NCBI GenBank assembly: GCA_016787575.1
Contig: JAEUUO010000009.1
Span: forward strand, 1-64,000
Length of the DNA stretch: 64,000 bases
Source of the DNA: Saprospiraceae bacterium
GTDB taxonomy: Bacteria; Bacteroidota; Bacteroidia; Chitinophagales; Saprospiraceae
Direction of reading: 5' to 3'
The translations under genes and the position numbers were made by a program. This document shows positions 42,285 to 50,767 of this stretch, one piece after another; the stretch's first letter is position 1; every line of letters starts with the position of its first letter. The notes under the pieces are model-generated. The model was not told where the DNA came from, ran no database searches, and worked only from the letters and a program-made list of their open reading frames with translations.

Positions 42285-43454
42285 ATGAAACATTTAAAAT
42301 TAATTTACTTAATCTTGGTTCTTCCACTTGCAACATTGGTTGCGCAAGGAGAACAAACAAAAACAAAAACGAAGTACATTATTAAAAAAGTAACCGTTGA
42401 AAATATCGACGGAAAAGAAACCCAAAAAGAAGAAATTGATACGGTTGATTTTATGTCAATGGATCCTTCCATGGACAAAAACATCCAGGTAATTGTAAAA
42501 GACGCCAAGGGAAATACTTTATCAGATGGAGAAGCACATGAAATGATGTTTCAGGGGATGCCCCAAATGGAAAATCAAATGGAATGGCATGAAATGGAAA
42601 TAGATAAAAATGCAACTCCCCCAAACAAAGCTGTTTTGGGAGTTCAATTGGAAAATGTCAACGGAGAAAACGGAGCGCAGGTAATTGAAGTATTTGAAGG
42701 ATCAGCTGCCGAAAAAGCAGGAATACTTGAAGGAGATATTATTTTATCTATTGAAGGGAAGGAAACAAAAAGTGTAGATGCTGTTATTGAACAACTTTCC
42801 GATAATAAACCAGGAGATAAAGTAAAAGTAAGTGTCTTAAGAGGTACAAAAGTTAAAAACCTGAATGCAAAATTGCAAGAACGAAAAGCAGAAACAATCA
42901 GCATGAAAAGCTGTGGTCCGGGAATGGCAAAAATGAAATGTTGTAAATCAGGAAATGGTAATTCTGGTGAAAGCCGTTGTATTATCATTAAGAAAGATAA
43001 AGAAGGCAAAGAAATTATGGAGGAAATTAAGGGAATTCCAGGTTTTGGTGAAAATCAAAACAAAACTATTATCATCAGAGATGGAGATAAGGATATTAAA
43101 ATTATTCATGGAGATGGTGAAAGTAAAAATGTTGAAATATCTAAAAGAGGAGATGGTGAAGTCAAGGAACAAGTAATACGTTCAGAAAAACAGCAATCAC
43201 TTAATGTAGAATATCTAACAAGTAGCCCGAATCCAAGTAACGGACAAATGAAAATAAATTTTTCAGGTTTGAAAGTTCCGACAGTTATTCAGGTGTTGGA
43301 CTTAAACGGAAAAGAAGTTTATTCTGAAAAATTAGATGAATTTGATGGAAGTTATAATAAAGAAATAGACATTAAAAACGAGGCAAAAGGAACCTTAATC
43401 CTAAAAATAAAACAAGGAGATAAGGTAATTACCCAAAAAATTATAGTAGAATAA
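42285..43454 (+). CDS. Exported PDZ-domain protein with type IX sorting domain
   Basis: 389 residues. Signal peptide 1-21 (ending VAQG). One PDZ domain at about 108-190 (AVLGVQLENVNGENG, AEKAGILEGDIILSIEGKET, then LRGTKVKN). A Cys-containing middle (CGPGMAKMKCCKSG) and lysine/glutamate-rich stretch follow. The C-terminus 305-389 is a type IX sorting domain (SSPNPSNGQMKINFSG, then IIVE). No protease domain is present. It is the third gene of the BlaI operon and ends just before a strong terminator. It may be the surface effector, or a ligand of the sensing pathway. Confidence 0.85.
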   Translation: MKHLKLIYLILVLPLATLVAQGEQTKTKTKYIIKKVTVENIDGKETQKEEIDTVDFMSMDPSMDKNIQVIVKDAKGNTLSDGEAHEMMFQGMPQMENQMEWHEMEIDKNATPPNKAVLGVQLENVNGENGAQVIEVFEGSAAEKAGILEGDIILSIEGKETKSVDAVIEQLSDNKPGDKVKVSVLRGTKVKNLNAKLQERKAETISMKSCGPGMAKMKCCKSGNGNSGESRCIIIKKDKEGKEIMEEIKGIPGFGENQNKTIIIRDGDKDIKIIHGDGESKNVEISKRGDGEVKEQVIRSEKQQSLNVEYLTSSPNPSNGQMKINFSGLKVPTVIQVLDLNGKEVYSEKLDEFDGSYNKEIDIKNEAKGTLILKIKQGDKVITQKIIVE

Positions 43455-43513
43455 ATTTGGCTTTCTTCTATCTTTGTTTCAGTAGCATAGTTTAATCAAT
43501 TAAAAATTAAACG

Positions 43514-43545
43514 AAATCCGGGAGTAAACTCCCGGATTTTTTTTT
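43514..43545 (+). terminator. Rho-independent terminator after the BlaI operon
   Basis: Stem AAATCCGGGAG (43514-43524) with CTCCCGGATTT (43529-43539), loop TAAA, and a T-run of nine from 43537. It ends the blaI-M56-PDZ operon. Confidence 0.92.
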
Positions 43546-43656
43546 GTTTTAAAAACGAAAGCATGGTATTTGCTATTTGAGTTTTATTTTTAATAAATTT
43601 GAAGTTATTATTATAGTAATTAAAGTGGATCGTTTTTCTTATTTTAAAAATTAACT

Positions 43657-44292
43657 ATGTACGACCTTCCCCACCATAAAGAAAAAAATGAACAGGTAAT
43701 TGGAGAATTTATTGCTCAATACCCATTTGCATTTTTGTCCGGATGTGATGCGAGTCATAAGCCAGTGGCTACACAATTGCCAGTTTTCATAGAGGAAGAA
43801 GCGGGAAGAAAAATTCTTAGAGGGCATTTAATGAAAAATACTGACCATCACAAGGCGTTTGTACAAAATGATCAGGTATTGGTAGTTTTCACTGGTCCCA
43901 ATACGTATGTAAGTGGCACATGGTATAGCAATCCACATACTCCTTCTACCTGGAATTATATGAGTGTACACGTAAGAGGAATCATTCGGTTTTTGGATGA
44001 TGCTGCAATCATAGAAGCGCTCAAAAAAATCTCACTTCATTTTGAAAATTACGATCAAAATTCTCCAACAATATATGATAACCTTCCGGCAGATTATACT
44101 CAGCGACTGATGAAAGCTATTGTTGCTTTTGAAATCGAAATCCATGCTATGGATACCGTTTTTAAACTCAGTCAGGACAGAGACCTTATTAGTTATCAAA
44201 ATATCATTTTAAAACTAAAAGAGCAAAATGAGAATGGAATTCGGATTGCAGAAGAAATGGAAAAACGAATAGATCAGCTATTTTCAATTTAA
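43657..44292 (+). CDS. FMN-binding PaiB-like protein
   Basis: 211 residues with the split-barrel flavin-binding fold of the PaiB family: MYDLPHHKEKNEQVIGEFIA, then KPVATQLPVF, LRGHLMKNTDHHKAF, YVSGTWYSNPHTPSTWNYMSVHVRGII and a C-terminal FEIEIHAMDTVFKLSQDRD. PaiB was named as a transcriptional regulator of degradative enzymes in Bacillus, but most members are uncharacterised flavoproteins. No partner PaiA gene is visible. Single gene with its own upstream region. Confidence 0.85.
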   Translation: MYDLPHHKEKNEQVIGEFIAQYPFAFLSGCDASHKPVATQLPVFIEEEAGRKILRGHLMKNTDHHKAFVQNDQVLVVFTGPNTYVSGTWYSNPHTPSTWNYMSVHVRGIIRFLDDAAIIEALKKISLHFENYDQNSPTIYDNLPADYTQRLMKAIVAFEIEIHAMDTVFKLSQDRDLISYQNIILKLKEQNENGIRIAEEMEKRIDQLFSI

Positions 44293-44382
44293 ATTCATAT
44301 TGACCAGCAAATTTAAAGAGAATAAAACAAGCAATTGCATATCTCGATTCTGACAGTCTGCCTCTAATTTAGAATATTCGAC

Positions 44383-44457
44383 GAATCCTATTAGCAAAGC
44401 GACCAATAGAAGTTCGGCGCAAGATGGATTCAGTATTAAAATTTTACCTTTGCTAAT
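44383..44457. other. Crossing inverted repeats, possible pseudoknot-like RNA
   Basis: GAATCC (44383-44388) pairs with GGATTC (44426-44431), and ATTAGCAAAG (44390-44399) pairs with CTTTGCTAAT (44448-44457). The two pairs cross, giving an H-type pseudoknot order if transcribed. It lies in the 259-base gap before the membrane gene at 44552. It may be a chance arrangement; no known RNA family is recognised. Confidence 0.3.
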
Positions 44458-44551
44458 AATTTATTGAATCGCTCATTATTGCATTTTAATATGAATCGAA
44501 GTAATTTTTCTTAATTTTTTAAAAGGTATATACTGGGTAAATTATTTTAAT

Positions 44552-45121
44552 ATGCCAAGGAGTCTGAAATTTATTTTAACATCCAGTTGGATTCTACTCA
44601 CCAGATGCTACGATGCATATTGTACCTATCAATTGACACCTGATCTGAGTAAAGAAAAAAATCCCTTGGTATCTGTACTTGGTATGGGATGGACGAGTCT
44701 GTTGATCACGCTGTTTATTTTATCAGCTTATGCAATATATGCTTATTATAGAAGTGTATTTCACGCAAAGGACTTACTGCCTATTGAAAAAGGGTATTCA
44801 TTTAGCAATGTGATTGCATTTAGTTATTTGGGTTTTAAAGAAGAATGGCCAGCAGTATTTTATAAATTTCCAAGAGATTTAAACCGATTTAATCAATACA
44901 TGGGGCAAATATTAACAAAATGCCTTGTCTTCGCCGGATTTGTTTCAAGTTTAATGTGGCTATTCATAAACCACACAGATTTTTATAAAAAAATACACAG
45001 TGCTTCCACAATTTATAGTCTATTGGTCATGGGTTGTTTTGTAATTATATATCTTTGGAATAAGCAACTCTATGAAGAATATAAATCCAGGGACGAATCC
45101 AAATTAATGAGCGAACTTTGA
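44552..45121 (+). CDS. Multi-pass membrane protein of unknown function
   Basis: 189 residues with about three to four membrane segments (residues about 46-68, SLLITLFILSAYAIYAYYR; about 125-145, LTKCLVFAGFVSSLMWLF; about 155-175, YSLLVMGCFVIIYLWNK). The first 40 residues have a possible re-entrant or cytoplasmic part with LTRCYDAYCTYQLTPDLS. No family recognised. It stands alone between the PaiB-like gene and the repressor gene. A tiny open frame follows at 45142. Confidence 0.7.
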   Translation: MPRSLKFILTSSWILLTRCYDAYCTYQLTPDLSKEKNPLVSVLGMGWTSLLITLFILSAYAIYAYYRSVFHAKDLLPIEKGYSFSNVIAFSYLGFKEEWPAVFYKFPRDLNRFNQYMGQILTKCLVFAGFVSSLMWLFINHTDFYKKIHSASTIYSLLVMGCFVIIYLWNKQLYEEYKSRDESKLMSEL

Positions 45122-45141
45122 GAAAGGAACTTAGAGTTAGA

Positions 45142-45225
45142 ATGAAATTTATTGCATACTTTTTGGGAACAATAAGTTTGTGTATTTCGCTTTATGCAAT
45201 TTACAAATTGTTTTTGTCACATTGA
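45142..45225 (+). CDS. Possible 27-residue single-span membrane protein
   Basis: ATG at 45142, 27 codons and TGA at 45223-45225. The protein has a basic N-terminus (MKF) and one continuous hydrophobic helix (IAYFLGTISLCISLYAIYKL), ending in SH. It starts 20 bases after the previous stop. Such a composition is unlikely for random AT-rich DNA but possible. No expression evidence. Confidence 0.35.
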   Translation: MKFIAYFLGTISLCISLYAIYKLFLSH

Positions 45226-45325
45226 TGGTTGATTCTTTCAGTTTAATTTTAAAGCGAAGCATGTTAAAATAATCAATCAGAATCAGGGGGCTATGAATTT
45301 CCAAATAGAAACTCGTTTGAAATTT

Positions 45326-46096
45326 TTAATTGCCTTCTGATTTTCCTATATAATGTTTGTGTAATTCGGTGACTTTTTTCTGAATATCGCCCATTCGGTC
45401 TTCATTCCAATTTTCAAAACTGGTTTTTGGTTCTGTGAATGCGAGATGAGCATGATATTCCCAAACTTCCCGAACGTCTTCATAATTTAATTGAAACACC
45501 GGATATTGAATGTTATCAGAGATGCACATCAGTGCTTGCTGTGCAGGATTTAATTGAAGTCTTTTATAGACGACCCCATCTCTTTGAGAAACCACAATGT
45601 ATGGTTCGTCGTTTTTAATTTCATTTAGACGTTCTACGTATTTACATATTACAATAGATCCCGGTTCCATAGGCAACATGGAATCCCCTTCAATTTCAAA
45701 AGCTCTGTAAAATCCTTGCAATGCCGGAAAATGCAATCGAGGCAATTCACTAACAAATTCCGGATCCTGAAAATTGTCTAAGTAGCCTGCTGCTGCTTTT
45801 GTGCGGACCAGTTCGATGTTGCCTTTTTCTTTCTGGTCAATGGTCATGGCCAGGATTTTCACATTTTTAGAACTGACTTCATCCCAGCTTAATTTATCCA
45901 TTTTTCGTGTAAGCAATGCTTCAATTTGAACCTCGTAAGCTTTTGCTATTTTAATCAGTAAGGCCATATCGGGTTCTGTATGTCCACGTTCGTAGTCACC
46001 CAGTGTTGTCCTTGGGATGCCGATTTTATCGGCTGCCTGTGCTTGAGAGTATTCCATTTTTTGACGCAGGAAACGAAGATTTTGAGCCAGGAACAT
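45326..46096 (-). CDS. XRE/S24 LexA-like self-cleaving repressor
   Basis: 256 residues. Residues 5-60 form a Cro/CI-type helix-turn-helix (LRFLRQKMEYSQAQAADKIG then TTLGDYERGHTEP). Residues about 120-210 are a LexA/UmuD-like S24 peptidase: Ser139 in EGDSMLP and Lys178 in VVYKRL are the serine-lysine pair 39 residues apart (37 in E. coli LexA). It resembles phage and SOS repressors that autocleave after RecA activation. It is divergent from dinB, and the gap holds inverted repeats around the dinB promoter, so it probably represses dinB and itself. The cleavage-site dipeptide (AAGYLDN, near residue 95-101) is a candidate Ala-Gly pair. Confidence 0.9.
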   Translation of the reverse strand: MFLAQNLRFLRQKMEYSQAQAADKIGIPRTTLGDYERGHTEPDMALLIKIAKAYEVQIEALLTRKMDKLSWDEVSSKNVKILAMTIDQKEKGNIELVRTKAAAGYLDNFQDPEFVSELPRLHFPALQGFYRAFEIEGDSMLPMEPGSIVICKYVERLNEIKNDEPYIVVSQRDGVVYKRLQLNPAQQALMCISDNIQYPVFQLNYEDVREVWEYHAHLAFTEPKTSFENWNEDRMGDIQKKVTELHKHYIGKSEGN

Positions 46097-46160
46097 ATTT
46101 TATATTTTAGTATGGGTAAAGTTAAGCTTAATTTTTGAAACAAAAAGGAAATTAACAAAA

Positions 46161-46187
46161 TATCGACTATATTTGCCGATATAATCG
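46161..46187. promoter_or_regulatory. Candidate repressor operators in the dinB promoter
   Basis: TATCG (46161-46165) and CGATA (46177-46181) form an inverted repeat with an 11-base spacer enclosing the -7 box, and CGATATAATCG (46177-46187) is a second overlapping inverted repeat (CGAT-N3-ATCG). These half-sites are expected for a dimeric helix-turn-helix repressor; the adjacent XRE/S24 protein is the obvious binder. Confidence 0.6.
46168..46175 (+). promoter_or_regulatory. -7 box of dinB
   Basis: TATATTTG matches TAnnTTTG exactly, lies between the two arms of the inverted repeat, and is 33 bases upstream of the dinB ATG. Confidence 0.6.
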
Positions 46188-46208
46188 ACATTTATAGATC
46201 AATAAATT

Positions 46209-47354
46209 ATGTACGAACGAGCCATTTTGCACATGGATTTAGATGCATTTTTTGTTTCAGTGGAATGCATAAAAAACAGCAGTTTACGAGGCAAGCCGAT
46301 TGTAGTGGGGGGTTATAGTAATCGGGGTGTAGTCGCAGCTTGCAGTTATGAAGCCCGTGCTTTTGGAGTTCATTCTGCCATGCCGATGAAAATGGCCTTG
46401 CGACTTTGTCCACAAGCTCAGATTATCCGGGGAGATATGGATTCCTATTCAAAATATTCTGGTATGGTCACTGATATTATATCGGAGGAAGCGCCGATAT
46501 TTGAAAAAGCATCTATTGATGAATTTTATTTGGATCTCACCGGGATGGACCGTTATTTTGGCTGTATGAAATGGTCCGGGGAATTAAGGCAAAAATTAAC
46601 CCGGGAAACCGGATTGCCTATTTCATTTGGACTGTCGGTTAATAAATTGGTTTCAAAAGTTGGAACCAATGAGGCAAAGCCAAATGGAGCAATACAAATT
46701 AAACAAGGGACGGAACGCGAATTTCTTTCACCGTTGAGCACTGCAAAAATTCCGGGAATTGGAAAAGAAACCTATAAACGTTTAAGTTTTATGGGTGTTC
46801 GCACCATTCATATTTTAAGTCAAATTCCGGTGCCCTTGCTTCAAAGAGAATTTGGAAATGAAAGTGGCCGTCATTTATGGGAACACGCTAATGCAATTGA
46901 CGAACGACCGGTTTTATCATATCACGAGCAAAAATCTATATCAAAAGAACGCACTTTCGAACAAGACACCCTTGATATTAAGCGGATAAAAATTTTATTG
47001 TTGGATATGTGTGAAAAACTGGCATTCGAAATGCGTCAAAGCAATCGGGTGTGTTCCTGTGTTACTGTTAAAATACGCTATGCTGATTTTAATACATATT
47101 CGAAACAAAGACGTATTGCTTATACGTCGCAAGACAATACCCTGCGACGTGTTTGTTATGAATTGTTTGACAGCCTTTATGAAAAAAGACAATTAATCCG
47201 CTTGGTCGGATTAAAATTTAGCGGATTAGTTCACGGCCATTATCAAATCAGTTTGTTTGAAGATACGGAAGAACAGATTTCGCTATTACAGCAACTGGAT
47301 CATATTCGCAAACGCTGGGGATCCGGATCGGTCATGCGCGCTGCTGTGCTGTGA
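46209..47354 (+). CDS. dinB: DNA polymerase IV
   Basis: 381 residues. A Y-family translesion polymerase. The two catalytic carboxylate motifs are HMDLDAFFVSVE (residues about 8-19) and ASIDEFYLDLTG (about 98-109), with YSKYSGMV and SFGLSVNKLVSKVGTNEAKP between. The little-finger domain occupies the C-terminus. No clear beta-clamp peptide is seen at the end except ISLFEDTE. Divergent from the S24 repressor, a pairing that suggests damage-inducible control. Confidence 0.96.
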   Translation: MYERAILHMDLDAFFVSVECIKNSSLRGKPIVVGGYSNRGVVAACSYEARAFGVHSAMPMKMALRLCPQAQIIRGDMDSYSKYSGMVTDIISEEAPIFEKASIDEFYLDLTGMDRYFGCMKWSGELRQKLTRETGLPISFGLSVNKLVSKVGTNEAKPNGAIQIKQGTEREFLSPLSTAKIPGIGKETYKRLSFMGVRTIHILSQIPVPLLQREFGNESGRHLWEHANAIDERPVLSYHEQKSISKERTFEQDTLDIKRIKILLLDMCEKLAFEMRQSNRVCSCVTVKIRYADFNTYSKQRRIAYTSQDNTLRRVCYELFDSLYEKRQLIRLVGLKFSGLVHGHYQISLFEDTEEQISLLQQLDHIRKRWGSGSVMRAAVL

Positions 47355-47370
47355 GGGAGGGAGAGTCTGA

Positions 47371-47465
47371 AGTCTGTAGAAAGAAAGTCTGTAGGAAAAT
47401 GCTGCAATCTTGCAATGGTATAATGCTGGAATGGGAGTCTATAGAAAGGAAGTCTATAGTCTTTA
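47371..47465 (+). repeat. Dispersed intergenic repeat, copy B
   Basis: AGTCTGTAGAAAGAAAGTCT, then TGCTGCAATCTTGCAATG and TAATGCTGGAATG, then AGTCTATAGAAAGGAAGTCT. It matches copy A (146-228, minus strand) block for block. It is followed at 47502-47530 by AATCCTGTAAATCCTGATTC, another intergenic-type motif. It fills the gap between dinB and the convergent ogt gene; no gene is present. Confidence 0.75.
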
Positions 47466-47556
47466 TGAAATGTTGGGATGTTACAATCTCCTTAACCCAA
47501 TAATCCTGTAAATCCTGATTCAGACAAAGGGAGGAAAGCCTATTGTGAAAAAGCCT

Positions 47557-48087
47557 TTAGCTAAAGAGTTTCAATTGTTTTGAATTCGTTTGTTCGAGTT
47601 CCAATAAAAATTTTTTTCGCCACAAACCTCCGGCGTAACCGGTTAAATTTCCATCAGATCCGATGACCCGATGACAGGGAACGAGTATCGCAATTTTATT
47701 GGTCCCATTGGCATGTGCTACAGCACGAATCGCAGAGAGGTTTCCCAGTCGAAGTGCTTGTTGTTGGTAGCTGCAGGTAGTACCAAATGAAATGTTTAAT
47801 AATTCATTCCAAACTTTTTTTTGAAAATCAGTTCCGTATAAAGACAAGGGAAGAGTAAATGATTTTCTATGACCTAAAAAATATTCATTCAATTCTGAAC
47901 TTAGTTGATTCAATAAATCCGAAACTTTATAATGAAATTCAAATGAATACGTTTTAAATCTAAAGTTTAATTCTTCGATTGAATAATTGTTTTCATCGGC
48001 AAATTCTAACAAACAAATTCCTGATGGATCGGCACCGGCTACTATTTTTCCAAGAGGAGATTCAATATAACAAAGGTCAATTTGCAA
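47557..48087 (-). CDS. ogt: Methylated-DNA-protein-cysteine methyltransferase
   Basis: 176 residues. Transfers the methyl group from O6-methylguanine to its own Cys. The active-site motif ILVPCHRVIGSDG has Cys138, followed by LTGYAGGLWRKKFLLELE, and the N-terminal segment LCYIESPLGKIVAG is typical. Start is TTG at 48087: an in-frame TAA lies two codons before it, so no longer start exists. A perfect -7 box lies 24 bases upstream. Confidence 0.95.
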   Translation of the reverse strand: MQIDLCYIESPLGKIVAGADPSGICLLEFADENNYSIEELNFRFKTYSFEFHYKVSDLLNQLSSELNEYFLGHRKSFTLPLSLYGTDFQKKVWNELLNISFGTTCSYQQQALRLGNLSAIRAVAHANGTNKIAILVPCHRVIGSDGNLTGYAGGLWRKKFLLELEQTNSKQLKLFS

Positions 48088-48110
48088 ATCTTACACGTCG
48101 AAGTTAATTG

Positions 48111-48118
48111 CAAATATA
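48111..48118 (-). promoter_or_regulatory. -7 box of ogt
   Basis: On the minus strand TATATTTG matches TAnnTTTG exactly, 23 bases before the TTG start at 48087, which supports that start. Confidence 0.5.
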
Positions 48119-48187
48119 AACGGATTGTTGTTGATAATTATTATGAATCAACTTTGCAACATATTTTAAAATTAATTCAGAATACCA

Positions 48188-50419
48188 TTAAATAATAGCT
48201 GGTTTGCACATTGGTATTTTTGTACTATCACCAAAAAATCGAAGGGGCGTTAATTCTATTTTTGTAATCTTATTTTCGCCTTCTTTAATTTTCAATCGTT
48301 GATTAACAGGTATATTATAAAAGACTTCTTTTTTCTGAGATTTCTGCCAGGTAATGGTAAGTTCATCAATAATAGCTGCACTGCCCAAGCCAATATCTTT
48401 TCTTAATGAAGACGAACCAAAGCTTCCACCGGAATTTACATCTCTGTAAATATCTCGCTTTGTTCCATTTTCCGAGATGCTTATTTTAATGCGGGATCCA
48501 ATGGCAGCTTTATTGGAGTCGTTCCCTTCCAAAAGGACTTGTATCCAATTGTTGTTATTTTGTCCTGGATTAAGATAAAAGGAATTGTGAAAAAAATCAC
48601 CTGGAAATGCGCCTCCGATTTCAACAAAAATATCCTGATCTCCATCGTTATCCATATCGGAAATTGCAACACCATGGCCTTTTTGTAAGTTTCCAACTCG
48701 AGCGGCTACAGTAACATCGGTAAATTTACCATCCGCAGAATTTTTAAAGAGACGATTTGGAACTAAGGATTCAAATTCCGGATTTCCTGTTGCTAAATAC
48801 ATATCTAAAAACCCATCATTATCAACATCACCAAAATTTGCTCCCATTGCATACACCGCATGTTTTAAACCAGCTTCATTTGAAACATTGGTAAAACTTC
48901 CGTTTTTATTATTTCTATATAAATGCATTTGACAAATGTTTTGCTCCATGCCAATTTCTTCCATGCATATAGTGGTTGCAATTGATTTTCCAAAATCATA
49001 GCCACAAACAAAAATATCTAACCATCCATCGTTGTTGTAATCCCAAAACCAGGTAGGAAAGGTTTTTGTCTTAATATCATCTAAGCCGGCTTCATGGGTT
49101 ACATTTTGAAAAACCGGAATGTTGTTTTTTACACCCATATTTTTCAATAATACCTGCTGTCCAGTTAAACTTGATATATAAATATCTTCTAAACCATCAT
49201 TGTTATAATCACCGGCAGTAACCCCTTTGATAAAATCGATCAATTGACAGCCTGCTTGTTCAGCAACTTCTGTAAAGTGGCCCTTTTTGTTATTAATAAA
49301 TAATTGGCTGGGATAATCGGTTGTATTGGGAGTAGCCTCATTTCCTATAAATAAATCCAGCCAACCATCATTATTAAAATCACGCCAAACGGCTGCTTGT
49401 GTTGGACGTAAAGAAATCAAACCACATTCTTCAGTAACGTCTGTAAATGTAAGGTCGCCATTATTGCGCAACAAAGATTTGGGTTGTTCGCCATATTTAT
49501 TCAACCAGGCACCCCTGGCAACGAAAATATCCAGATCACCATCATTATCATAATCTGTCTGCATAATATTTAATCCACCGGTTAATTTAGATAGATTTGA
49601 TGATTCGCTGACATCTGAAAAACTACCCTTACCATCATTAATATAAATATGCATGGTCCCTTTTAATGACCAATCAGAAGTTACAATATCCAAAAAACCA
49701 TCTCCATTAAAATCATCCGTTATAGCTCCTCCTGCAAGATTGCTGGAAATGATCCCAAGCATTGGTGCAATATCTACAAAAGGTTTAAAATTAACTTCAG
49801 TCGGATCTTTATCTAAATCGGGTATCAGGAATTTTTTAGGGACTTGTGTCGGATATTCACCAACCGTCATGTATGCTATATTGAGTACCCAACGACTTTC
49901 AAAATCCATGGGTTCTTTTTCAAGTATTTTATTCAAAATCGTGATGGCATTTCTTGAATTGGATTGATCTTTATGAATGCCGGTACCACGAATCGGCAAC
50001 AAACAAGATTCTGCTGTATGATTTGTTACGCAGTTTTGTTTTTCACCCAAACGCAAATAAGATATTGCCAGTTTTTTCATTAATATTATGGTACTTGGGT
50101 CATATGGATCAGACAACCTTTGTGATAAAAATTCTAATTGTTGCACAGATTCTGCTTCTCTTCCTAAAGAAAGCAATGCAAAACCTCTTCTAAACATGAT
50201 CTCCATGCGATCCATGTCACTGAGATTTTGTTTTAAAATGGAATCGAATAGTTTTAAAGCAGCAATCGGTGCAAATGGATTATCAGGAGCCAAATTCTTT
50301 TGATAAATGGATTGAAGCATCTGACTCATCTTTTGAGTTGAATCCTGAGAGCTTGAGCACATAAAAAATACGGAAGTAATTCCAAAAAGTGAAATACCTA
50401 AATACAAAATAGTTTTCAT
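48188..50419 (-). CDS. CRTAC1/ASPIC-type FG-GAP repeat lipoprotein (paralogue 1)
   Basis: 743 residues. Signal peptide with lipobox SVFFMCSS. Residues about 35-190 are helical/TPR-like, containing NHTAESCLLPIRGTGIHKDQ. Residues about 205-600 hold FG-GAP/VCBS repeats, with many calcium-type loops such as DFNGDGFLD, DYDNDGDLD, DFNNDGWLD and DVDNDGFLD. The C-terminus about 615-700 is an ASPIC/UnbV domain (GSRIKI, VNSGGSFGSSSLRKDIGLG). A cell-surface, calcium-binding propeller protein is predicted; ligand unknown. The order of domains equals that of the gene at 50768-52996, so the two are tandem paralogues. Confidence 0.88.
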   Translation of the reverse strand: MKTILYLGISLFGITSVFFMCSSSQDSTQKMSQMLQSIYQKNLAPDNPFAPIAALKLFDSILKQNLSDMDRMEIMFRRGFALLSLGREAESVQQLEFLSQRLSDPYDPSTIILMKKLAISYLRLGEKQNCVTNHTAESCLLPIRGTGIHKDQSNSRNAITILNKILEKEPMDFESRWVLNIAYMTVGEYPTQVPKKFLIPDLDKDPTEVNFKPFVDIAPMLGIISSNLAGGAITDDFNGDGFLDIVTSDWSLKGTMHIYINDGKGSFSDVSESSNLSKLTGGLNIMQTDYDNDGDLDIFVARGAWLNKYGEQPKSLLRNNGDLTFTDVTEECGLISLRPTQAAVWRDFNNDGWLDLFIGNEATPNTTDYPSQLFINNKKGHFTEVAEQAGCQLIDFIKGVTAGDYNNDGLEDIYISSLTGQQVLLKNMGVKNNIPVFQNVTHEAGLDDIKTKTFPTWFWDYNNDGWLDIFVCGYDFGKSIATTICMEEIGMEQNICQMHLYRNNKNGSFTNVSNEAGLKHAVYAMGANFGDVDNDGFLDMYLATGNPEFESLVPNRLFKNSADGKFTDVTVAARVGNLQKGHGVAISDMDNDGDQDIFVEIGGAFPGDFFHNSFYLNPGQNNNNWIQVLLEGNDSNKAAIGSRIKISISENGTKRDIYRDVNSGGSFGSSSLRKDIGLGSAAIIDELTITWQKSQKKEVFYNIPVNQRLKIKEGENKITKIELTPLRFFGDSTKIPMCKPAII

Positions 50420-50767
50420 TGATCAGACCGGTTTAAAGTTTTTAATTTTAAAGCATAAAATTTCAAGTTCATCCGAATCAATCGTTTCAAAATTGATTGA
50501 TTCATTAGGAAGTTTAAAGAAATAGAGCGGCTCTGCAAATGATGTTGCATTTGCCCCCAAATGGTAAAATCATGTGTTTCATTGAAAATTCTTAATGTGT
50601 TCTACACATGAATAGCTATTCCAGATCTTTAAATCCTGGGTCAAGATTAGATAGGAAAAGCTCTAAGACTTCTTAAAATTTGTAGATTGGGAATAAGATT
50701 GGATGAAAAGGATGTAAAAAAGGATAAAACAATATCAGTTAAAATTAAAACGAGTACTATTCTACCA
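50420..50767. other. Intergenic region between the CRTAC1 paralogues
   Basis: 348 bases without a credible gene. GAATCAATC (50475-50483) and GATTGATTC (50495-50503) form a perfect hairpin with an 11-base loop. ATGTGT-TCT-ACACAT (50595-50609) is a second small one. Neither has a T-run in the reading direction, so they are more likely operators or remnants than terminators. No -7 box of perfect match was found here. Confidence 0.5.
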
